From: Sphingobium sp. CAP-1
GTDB lineage: Bacteria > Pseudomonadota > Alphaproteobacteria > Sphingomonadales > Sphingomonadaceae
Direction of reading: 5' to 3'
Assembly (NCBI RefSeq): GCF_009720145.1
Contig: NZ_CP046252.1
Coordinates: 992,001 to 1,056,000 of the forward strand
Length of the DNA: 64,000 bases
Shown piece by piece: positions 58,028 through 64,000 of the stretch. Made by a program: the position numbers and the translations under genes. The notes under the pieces are model-generated. The model worked only from the letters and a program-made list of their open reading frames with translations. It did not search any database and was not told the DNA's origin. Position 1 is the first letter of the stretch, and the number at the start of each line of letters is the position of its first letter.

Positions 58028-58384
58028 ATGGACAGCGTTTCCTACCGCGCGCGCTCAGACAAGCGACGTGAAAGCCGATATTCCGCCGAAATGGACGCGA
58101 CGCTGACCTGGGGCGGCATCAGTCAGCCGGTCATCATCCGCAACATCTCCATCTATGGCGCATTGCTGGTCGGCGGCTGGCTGCCCGCCGTCGGCGAGCG
58201 GGCAACCCTGATCGCCGACGGACTGGAAGTGTGCGGCACGGTGATCTGGGAAGGGCCGGATCGCTGTGGCCTGCTGCTGAGCAGCGCAATCGATCCGATT
58301 GCCATCATCGCCCGTTCCGGCGGCGCCAAAGACGAACGGCCTGCCATCACGCTGCATCGGGTAGGGCCGGGCCGCTATGCCTGA
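58028..58384 (+). CDS. PilZ domain protein (c-di-GMP receptor)
   Basis: This is a 118-residue single-domain protein. The c-di-GMP binding motifs are present: R13-R-E-S-R17 and N39-I-S41-I-Y-G44. It probably reads cyclic di-GMP, perhaps made by the GGDEF protein at 33423. Sphingomonads carry several such PilZ proteins. The start ATG at 58028 follows GGGAG. It has no membrane segment. Confidence 0.9.
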   Translation: MDSVSYRARSDKRRESRYSAEMDATLTWGGISQPVIIRNISIYGALLVGGWLPAVGERATLIADGLEVCGTVIWEGPDRCGLLLSSAIDPIAIIARSGGAKDERPAITLHRVGPGRYA

Positions 58385-58440
58385 CCTTTGCCGACAATAG
58401 CCAATCGACGGCGACCCGCGATTGGCGCTAAGCAGGCGGA

Positions 58441-59979
58441 GTGAACGCACCGCCTTCCGATCGCCAGGCCTCATCCCATCCGGCAACGCCCTTGCACGGC
58501 TATATCGCTGCCGCCCTGGCCGTGATCGCGATGACGGCCATCAGCCTGCTGCTGGTCCATGCCATCGCGCTGGGCAATATCGCGCTGCTCTATCTGGTGC
58601 CGGTGATGTTCGCCGCCGCGCGCTACGGTCTGCGCGCCGGCTTGTTCGCCGGGCTTGCCTCCAGCCTGGCCTATAATTTCTTCTTCCTGCCTCCCACCGG
58701 CACGCTGACGGTGGACAATCCGGCCAACATCATATCGCTGCTGGTGCTGCTGGGGGTGGCGATCGTCACCAGCCAGTTCGCCGCCAGCGCGCGGGCGCAG
58801 GCGCAGCGGGCGCAGGAAAGCGCGCGGCAAAATGCGATGTTGGCGGGCTTTTCCCGCCATCTGAGCGCGGCGGCGGGTCAGGAAGAATTGATGCAATCGG
58901 TTTGCACGGAGATTGCCCGGCTGCTGGATGTCCGCGCTATCCTGCTCACCCCGTCGGTCGAAGGGCCGATACTGCGCGCGGCTGTTCCGCCGGAGGATCG
59001 GATCGACCGGATCGAGGCGGCCGCCGCCCAATGGGCGATGGATCATCTTCAGCCTGCGGGGCGCGGATCGATCACGCTGACGGCGTCCGACTGGCTGTTC
59101 CATCCGCTCCACACCCAGCGCGGCGTCGTGGCGGTGGTCGGAATGGCGCGCGACGACGGCGACCTGCCGATCCCGACCGGCCATGATGCGCTGGTGACGA
59201 GCCTGCTCGATCAGGCGGCGGTCGCGCTCGACCGGATGGCGCTGGAGGACCAGATGCTGGAGGCGCGACAGGTGGCCGAACGCGATCGGCTGCGGGCAGC
59301 CCTGCTCTCGTCGGTCAGCCATGATCTGCGCACGCCGCTGACCAGCATCCTAACGGCCGCGCAGGCGCTGCGACAGGAGCAAGGCTCTACGCTCGTCGAC
59401 ACGATCGAAAGCGAGGCGCAGCGGCTCAACCGCTTCGTTGCCAATCTGCTGGACATGGCGCGGCTGGAAGCCGGGGCATTGCCGATGCGGGTGGAGGCGA
59501 CCGACCTGCTCGACGCGGTATCCGCCGCCATCGCGGACACGCGTCAGGCGCTGGCCGGCCATATGGTGACGGTCGACCTGTCGCCCGACCTGCCGCTGGT
59601 GCGGGTCGATCCGGTGCTGCTGCATCATTGCCTCATCAACCTGCTCGACAATGCCGGGCGCTATGGCGCGCCCGGCACGACCGTCATAATTCGTGGCCGA
59701 AGCGAGGCCGACGCCATCCTGCTGTCGGTGATCGATCAGGGGCCGGGCATTCCCGCTGGTCAGGAGGCGCGGCTGTTCGAGACGTTCACCCGGCTGGCGG
59801 GAAGCGATCGCGCCGTGCATGGCACCGGGCTGGGCCTTACGATCGTCAAGGGCTTCGCCGAAGCGATGGGCCTGTCGGTCGCAGCATCCAATGTCGCCGA
59901 TCCATCCGGCGCCTGTTTCACCATCCGCATTCCCGACACGGTGATGATCGGGAATATGACCCTGAAGGACTTGGCATGA
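58441..59979 (+). CDS. KdpD-like sensor histidine kinase lacking the N-terminal sensor half
   Basis: This is a 512-residue kinase. It begins with the four-helix DUF4118 membrane unit (ALAVIAMTAISLLLVHAIALGNIALLYLVPVMF, NFFFLPPTGTLTV), then a GAF-like region and the kinase core. That core has H294 in SSVSHDLRTPLTSIL, LLDNAGRYG, DQGPGIPAGQ and GLGLTIVKGFAEAMG. Full KdpD has about 890 residues, with an N-terminal KdpD/USP cytoplasmic domain that is absent here. The start is GTG at 58441. It overlaps the kdpE-like gene (ATGA). No kdpFABC transporter genes are in the window. Confidence 0.9.
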   Translation: MNAPPSDRQASSHPATPLHGYIAAALAVIAMTAISLLLVHAIALGNIALLYLVPVMFAAARYGLRAGLFAGLASSLAYNFFFLPPTGTLTVDNPANIISLLVLLGVAIVTSQFAASARAQAQRAQESARQNAMLAGFSRHLSAAAGQEELMQSVCTEIARLLDVRAILLTPSVEGPILRAAVPPEDRIDRIEAAAAQWAMDHLQPAGRGSITLTASDWLFHPLHTQRGVVAVVGMARDDGDLPIPTGHDALVTSLLDQAAVALDRMALEDQMLEARQVAERDRLRAALLSSVSHDLRTPLTSILTAAQALRQEQGSTLVDTIESEAQRLNRFVANLLDMARLEAGALPMRVEATDLLDAVSAAIADTRQALAGHMVTVDLSPDLPLVRVDPVLLHHCLINLLDNAGRYGAPGTTVIIRGRSEADAILLSVIDQGPGIPAGQEARLFETFTRLAGSDRAVHGTGLGLTIVKGFAEAMGLSVAASNVADPSGACFTIRIPDTVMIGNMTLKDLA

Positions 59980-60674
59980 CCGGCAAGCACAAGGTGCTGA
60001 TCGTTGACGATGAAGTGCATATCCGGCGCCTGATCGATGCGACGCTGAAACGAGTGGGCTATACGACAGTCGAGGCGTCGAGCGGGCGTGAGGCGCTGGA
60101 TCGGCTGCGACAGGAACGGCCGGATGTCACCCTGCTGGACCTGGGCCTGCCCGACCGGGACGGGCTGGAACTGGTGCCGCTGTTCAAACAGCAGTCGGAC
60201 GCCAGCCTGATCGTCATCTCCGCCCGCGACGCCACCGAACAGAAGGTCGCCGCGCTGGATCTGGGCGCGGACGACTATCTGACCAAGCCGTTCGATACCG
60301 ACGAACTGCTAGCGCGGCTGCGGGTGGCGCTGCGCAACCGAACGACCAGGGATGGCGGCGCGACCGCCGTGACGGCCGGCGATGTCGAGATCGACCTGCT
60401 CAACCGCATCGTGCGCAAGGGGGGACGGGAAGTGCATCTGACGCCCAAGGAATATGGGGTGCTGGCGCAACTCGCCAAATTTCCGGGGCGGGTCATCACT
60501 CACGGTCAGATCATGGCGCAGGTCTGGCCGCGCGAGGTGGACCATCATGTCGAATATCTGCGCGTGCTGGTCCGCACCCTGCGCCAGAAGCTGGAGGACG
60601 ACCCGCAACAGCCCCAGATCATCGGCAACGAACCGGGCATCGGCTATCGCCTGCGATCGGGCATCGAGGGGTGA
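59976..60674 (+). CDS. kdpE: KdpE-like response regulator
   Basis: This is a 232-residue OmpR-family regulator. The receiver domain has D55 as phosphoacceptor (VTLLDLGLPDRDG), the acidic pocket DDE at 11-13 and the Lys in YLTKPFD. The winged-helix domain has LTPKEYGVLAQLAKFPGRVITHGQIMAQVW and ends GIGYRL. The ATG at 59976 overlaps the kinase stop, so the pair is one unit. In other bacteria KdpE turns on the high-affinity K+ pump. Here the target operon is not visible. Confidence 0.92.
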   Translation: MTGKHKVLIVDDEVHIRRLIDATLKRVGYTTVEASSGREALDRLRQERPDVTLLDLGLPDRDGLELVPLFKQQSDASLIVISARDATEQKVAALDLGADDYLTKPFDTDELLARLRVALRNRTTRDGGATAVTAGDVEIDLLNRIVRKGGREVHLTPKEYGVLAQLAKFPGRVITHGQIMAQVWPREVDHHVEYLRVLVRTLRQKLEDDPQQPQIIGNEPGIGYRLRSGIEG

Positions 60675-60679
60675 AAGGG

Positions 60680-60769
60680 TGGCGGAAGCGGTGGGATTCG
60701 AACCCACGGTGAGCGTAAACCCACGGCGGTTTTCAAGACCGCTGCCTTAAACCACTCGGCCACACTTCC
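60680..60769 (-). tRNA. tRNA-Ser(UGA)
   Basis: Read on the - strand, the acceptor GGAAGTG pairs with CGCTTCC. The anticodon loop CTTGAAA carries TGA, a long variable arm (CGTGGGTTTACGCTCACCG region) marks the class II tRNA, the T-arm has GGTTCGAATCC, and GCCA ends the gene. Confidence 0.95.
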
Positions 60770-60890
60770 GTTGCCCGCTTCCTAGCGTGCCACGCTGGCT
60801 TGCCAAGTGATAAATTCGGTTCGTCGCCTTCCACGCCCCGGCGGCAAGAAGGGGATTCACCTGCCGCGCCGCCTGTGCAACATAGGGGGA

Positions 60891-61940
60891 ATGGGAGATT
60901 CTTTGCGTTCGTCCGTCCTGTCGCTGTTACTCGGATTGGCTGCCGTCACCGGCGGCAGCCTGGTGGTTGGTCCCGCGCAGGCGCAGGATAGCGCGGATTT
61001 TCGCGCCTATCTGGAAAGCCTGCGGCCCAAGGCGCGGGCGATGGGGATCAGCGACGCCACGCTGGACAGCGTGTTCCCGACGCTGACCATCAATCCGCGC
61101 GTGGTGCAACTGGACCAGAACCAGCCGGGCGGCGGCGCCTATTCGCCGATCCCCAATTTCGAACCCTATCGCCGGCAACATGTCGACGCCGCGCGGATCA
61201 GCCGGGGGCGGATCGCCTATCAGGCGAACCGGGCGCGGCTGGCGCGGATCGAGGCGGAAACCGGCGTGCCGGAGGAGATCATGGTCGCCATCTACGGCCA
61301 TGAAACCAATTATGGCAGTTATACCGGCGATTTCGACCTGATCCGTTCACTCGCCACGCTGGCGCATGAAGGGCGGCGGCGGGCGTTGTTCGAGCCGGAA
61401 TTGCTGGCGACGTTGAAGATGCTGGACAATGGCGTGCCGCGCAGCCGGCTGGTCGGTAGCTGGGCTGGCGCGACCGGCTATCCGCAATTCCTGCCATCCG
61501 TCTATCTGCGCATCGCCAAGGATGGCGATGGCGACGGCAAGGCGGACATCTGGACCAGCGAGGCCGATGCGCTGGCGTCGATCGCCAATTATTTCGTCCA
61601 GTCGGGCTGGCGACGCGGCCAGCCCTGGGGCGTGGCGGTAAGCGTGCCGGCAGGCTTCAATCGCGCCGCCGTGACCGCGAAGATCGAGCCGGCGCGCTGC
61701 CCGCGCGTGTTCAACCGGCACAGCCGCTGGCTGTCGATGGCGGAATGGCGCAAGCTGGGCCTGTTTCCCAGTAGCGGCATCTGGCCGGCGGACGGGGTGT
61801 TGGCGACGCTGCTGGAACCGGACGGGCCGGGCAAGACCGCCTATTTGCTGACCAGCAACTATCGGGCGATCCTGGATTATAATTGTTCCAACTTCTATGC
61901 CTTGTCGGTGGGATTGCTGGCGGATGCTGTCAAACAATAA
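60891..61940 (+). CDS. Lytic murein transglycosylase, MltB family
   Basis: This is a 349-residue protein with a signal peptide ending around VVGPAQAQ. The catalytic Glu is E138 in AIYGHETNYGSYTGDFDLIRSLATLA. SWAGATGYPQFLPSVYLRIAKDGDGDGKADIW is the MltB-type core, with an EF-hand-like loop. It cleaves peptidoglycan glycan strands in the periplasm, leaving anhydroMurNAc. The ATG at 60891 is used; a TTG at 60903 has a better-spaced GGGAG site and would keep the signal peptide. It overlaps the RlpA gene by 17 bases, so both are probably made together. Confidence 0.92.
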   Translation: MGDSLRSSVLSLLLGLAAVTGGSLVVGPAQAQDSADFRAYLESLRPKARAMGISDATLDSVFPTLTINPRVVQLDQNQPGGGAYSPIPNFEPYRRQHVDAARISRGRIAYQANRARLARIEAETGVPEEIMVAIYGHETNYGSYTGDFDLIRSLATLAHEGRRRALFEPELLATLKMLDNGVPRSRLVGSWAGATGYPQFLPSVYLRIAKDGDGDGKADIWTSEADALASIANYFVQSGWRRGQPWGVAVSVPAGFNRAAVTAKIEPARCPRVFNRHSRWLSMAEWRKLGLFPSSGIWPADGVLATLLEPDGPGKTAYLLTSNYRAILDYNCSNFYALSVGLLADAVKQ

Positions 61941-62937
61941 GGGGGCGGCGATCGCCGTCATGATGCTGGCGCTGGGCAGCGGGGGCGCTGTGCTGGCGCA
62001 GCCAAAGGCGCGCAGCATGGTCGCGGATGGTGCGCCTGTGCTGGGCGCGCCCTATCAGGTGAGCGGAACCAGCTATACGCCCGCAGATCCGGTCTATTAT
62101 GACGAGGTCGGCTATGCCGGCGCGATGGAGGAAGGCAGCCAAAGCGGGGCGACCGCCACCGGCGAGGCGTTCGTGCCGTCGGCGATCACCGCCGCGCACA
62201 AGACGCTGCCGCTGCCAAGCTATGTCGAGGTGACGGCGCTGGACAGCGGGCGGACGATCCTGGTGCGGGTCAATGATCGCGGTCCGATGCGCAACGATCA
62301 GCTAATCGCCCTGTCGCCGGGCGCGGCGGCGCAACTTGGCGTGGCCGGGCAGGGCGCGGCGGCGGTGCGGGTGCGGCGGGTCAATCCGCCCGAACAGGAA
62401 CGCGCGGCGTTGCGCGCCCATGGGCAGGCGGCCGAGCGGCTGGAAACGCCGGCAGCTTTGCTGAAAGTGTTGCGCGGCAAGCTGCCAGCGCGGAGCGTAG
62501 CCGCGCCGCTGCCGCGCGCGCCTATCGCGGCGAAGCCCAGACCGGCGGTGGCACAGGCCCGGCCGCCCGTCGCCAACCGGCCGGGCGCGGATTTCGACAG
62601 GCCGGCGGTCGCGCCCAGGCCTGTGGCGCAGCCGGTCAAGGTTCCGCCCGCCCCGAAACCGACGCCCAGGCCGACGCCCGCCCCGGCCCCCACCCCGGCC
62701 CCCACCCCGGCCTCAGTCAAGACCGGCGGCTATGTCGTGCAGGTCGGCGCTTTCTCGTCGCAACCCCGTGCGCAGGCGCTGGCGAAAAGCCTGGGCGCGC
62801 GGGTCGAGCCGGCCGGCGCCATGTGGCGGGTTCGGCTTGGCCCCTATGCCACGCAGCAGGCGGCGCAGGCGGGCGTTCGCAGCGCGGCCGCCAAAGGCTT
62901 TGAGAATGCGCGCATCATGGCTAATGACGCGCGATAG
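61924..62937 (+). CDS. rlpA: Septal ring lytic transglycosylase RlpA family protein
   Basis: This is a 337-residue protein from the ATG at 61924, with a signal peptide (AIAVMMLALGSGGAVLAQ). The double-psi beta-barrel shows ATGEAFVPSAITAAHKTLPLPSYVEV and ILVRVNDRGPM with the conserved His and Asp. A long Pro/Ala-rich linker with repeats of P-T-P-A follows. The C-terminal SPOR domain (GGYVVQVGAFSSQPRAQALAKSL) binds denuded glycans at the division site. No lipobox Cys is seen, so it may be soluble periplasmic. It neighbours MltB and a carboxypeptidase gene: a septal cell-wall group. Confidence 0.92.
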   Translation: MLSNNKGAAIAVMMLALGSGGAVLAQPKARSMVADGAPVLGAPYQVSGTSYTPADPVYYDEVGYAGAMEEGSQSGATATGEAFVPSAITAAHKTLPLPSYVEVTALDSGRTILVRVNDRGPMRNDQLIALSPGAAAQLGVAGQGAAAVRVRRVNPPEQERAALRAHGQAAERLETPAALLKVLRGKLPARSVAAPLPRAPIAAKPRPAVAQARPPVANRPGADFDRPAVAPRPVAQPVKVPPAPKPTPRPTPAPAPTPAPTPASVKTGGYVVQVGAFSSQPRAQALAKSLGARVEPAGAMWRVRLGPYATQQAAQAGVRSAAAKGFENARIMANDAR

Positions 62938-62985
62938 ACATCGCGGTTGAACAGCGATTCCATCCAGATCGAAGGCAGTGTTCCG

Positions 62986-64000
62986 ATGAAGAAAAGCGTT
63001 GCAGTCCTCTTTGCCGCCGGGCTGCTGGCCCAGCCGCTGATCGCGGCCGCGCCGCCCTACACCACCGAAGCGCCGATCGCTTATATGAAGGATCTGTCGT
63101 CGGGCGCAGTGCTGTTCGACAAGGGGGGCGAGACGCGGATGCCGCCCGCGTCGATGGCCAAGATGATGACCGCGCATGTCGCCTTCCGCCTGATCCAGAA
63201 GGGCGAACTGAAACTCGACACCAAATTCACCGTGCGCCCGGAAACCTGGCAACAGTGGCACGGGCCGAAGGCGGGATCGACCATGTTCCTGTCGGTCGGC
63301 GAACAGGTGTCGGTCGAAAATCTGCTGCACGGCATCGTCACCCTGTCGGGCAATGACGCCTGCGTCGTGCTGGCCGAGGGAATTGCCGGGACGGAGCAGG
63401 CCTTCGTCGCGCTGATGAATGAAGAGGCCAAGCGGATGGGCCTTAAAAACAGCCATTTCGGTACCAGCAATGGCTGGCCGGATGAAGGCGTGACCTATGT
63501 GACTGCTGAGGATCTGGCCAAGCTGGCGCAGGCGACGGTCGAAGAAACGCCGGACCTCTACAGGAAATTCTACGCCACCCGCTCCTTCACCTGGGGCAAG
63601 ACGATGGGCGGCGCGGACATCGCACAGGGCAATCGCAACCCGATCCTGGGCAAGATCGCCGGTGCGGACGGCCTCAAGACCGGTCATACCGAAGAAGCCG
63701 GTTTCGGCTTCACCGGATCGGCCGAACAGGATGGCCGCCGTCTGGTGATGGTGGTGGCGGGCCTGCCGACCTTCAACGGCCGGATCACCGAATCGGTGCG
63801 GTTCATGGACTGGGGCTTCCGCGCGTGGAAGGCGCAGCCGCTGTTCAAGAAGGGCCAGACGGTCGAAACGGCCGAGGTGCAGTTGGGCAGCGCGACCAGC
63901 GTGGCTTTGGTCGCGCCGCAAAATCTGGCCGTCACCCTGCCGCGCACGGCGTCGGCCAATGTGCAGGTGAAGGTGGTCTATACCGGCCCGATCAAGGCGC
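62986..64000 (+). CDS. D-alanyl-D-alanine carboxypeptidase (PBP5/6 type), 3' end outside window
   Basis: The frame is open to the window end: 338 residues are visible. A signal peptide (MKKSVAVLFAAGLLAQPLIAAA) is followed by the penicillin-binding motifs S56-M-A-K59, S121-G-N and K-T-G in GLKTGHTEEAGFGF. The PBP5-type C-terminal domain begins about MDWGFRAWKAQPLFKKGQTVETAEVQ. It trims the terminal D-Ala from peptidoglycan stem peptides. The last part, including a membrane-anchoring helix if any, lies beyond 64000. The ATG at 62986 is 48 bases after the rlpA stop. Confidence 0.94.
   Translation, partial: MKKSVAVLFAAGLLAQPLIAAAPPYTTEAPIAYMKDLSSGAVLFDKGGETRMPPASMAKMMTAHVAFRLIQKGELKLDTKFTVRPETWQQWHGPKAGSTMFLSVGEQVSVENLLHGIVTLSGNDACVVLAEGIAGTEQAFVALMNEEAKRMGLKNSHFGTSNGWPDEGVTYVTAEDLAKLAQATVEETPDLYRKFYATRSFTWGKTMGGADIAQGNRNPILGKIAGADGLKTGHTEEAGFGFTGSAEQDGRRLVMVVAGLPTFNGRITESVRFMDWGFRAWKAQPLFKKGQTVETAEVQLGSATSVALVAPQNLAVTLPRTASANVQVKVVYTGPIKA

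Noticed and set aside
1..64000. CRISPR array, prophage, insertion sequence or transposase
   Set aside because: There are no evenly spaced direct repeats, no transposase or integrase motifs and no phage structural genes. The repeats present are single palindromic REP-like units.

Overview
The window is GC-rich (mostly around 63-66% by eye), gene-dense chromosomal DNA from an alphaproteobacterium, most likely a sphingomonad (Sphingobium/Sphingomonas group). Evidence for this is the gene order (ahcY-divL-tsaE-amgK-murU-addB-addA-trxA; argJ opposite secA; phaR), a ScfR/PccR-type propionyl-CoA regulator, CTTG-type heat-shock promoter spacing, and several families of REP-like palindromes typical of this group. 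I see no prophage, insertion sequence, CRISPR array, rRNA or replication origin. No stretch longer than about 300 bases lacks a gene.

Layout. (1) 1-1250: the 3' part of a LysR regulator, a small DUF7660-like protein, an orphan antitoxin-like ORF and a 29-bp perfect palindrome. (2) 1248-10743: a propionyl-CoA/methylmalonyl-CoA module. The regulator pccR is divergent from pccB, with four TTTGC-type boxes between them, followed by mce, methylmalonyl-CoA mutase, bioB, a small membrane protein and biotin-carrying pccA. A GIY-YIG nuclease gene flanked by inverted repeats sits inside this module. The genes together turn propionyl-CoA into succinyl-CoA and make the biotin that PCC needs. (3) 10.8-17.4 kb: a methyltransferase, a CsaA-like tRNA-binding protein, an AT-rich Hint-domain secreted protein, an MHS-type MFS transporter and alanine racemase. 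(4) 17.5-20.8 kb: thiolase, a PhaC-like hydrolase and PhaR (polyhydroxyalkanoate metabolism). (5) 20.9-25.8 kb: archaeal/eukaryotic-type ProRS, an AT-rich orphan gene, hslVU, entericidin and tRNA-Val. (6) 25.8-37.3 kb: S9 peptidase, DUF418 protein, asd, alpha/beta hydrolase, a frameshifted M2 peptidase, diguanylate cyclase, amn, peroxiredoxin and YqgE. (7) 37.4-50.6 kb: ahcY, the tyrosine-kinase-like DivL, TsaE, AmgK/MurU cell-wall recycling, AddAB recombination nuclease, thioredoxin and VapD. (8) 50.6-64 kb: GST, inositol-phosphatase-like, argJ, TonB-like, a glycosyltransferase-like protein, secA, PilZ, a half-length KdpD with KdpE, tRNA-Ser, and a cell-wall group (MltB, RlpA, D,D-carboxypeptidase, cut by the window end).

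Three otherwise well-preserved genes (20446, 25876, 31581) each have a frameshift that is repaired by adding one base to a G or C run. This points either to sequencing error in homopolymers or to slippage-type inactivation. The best candidate for a poorly described system is the GIY-YIG gene and its flanking inverted repeats at 4.3-4.8 kb, which looks like a counterpart of REP/RAYT units. Functions are assigned from recognised motifs and family knowledge. No database search was run.
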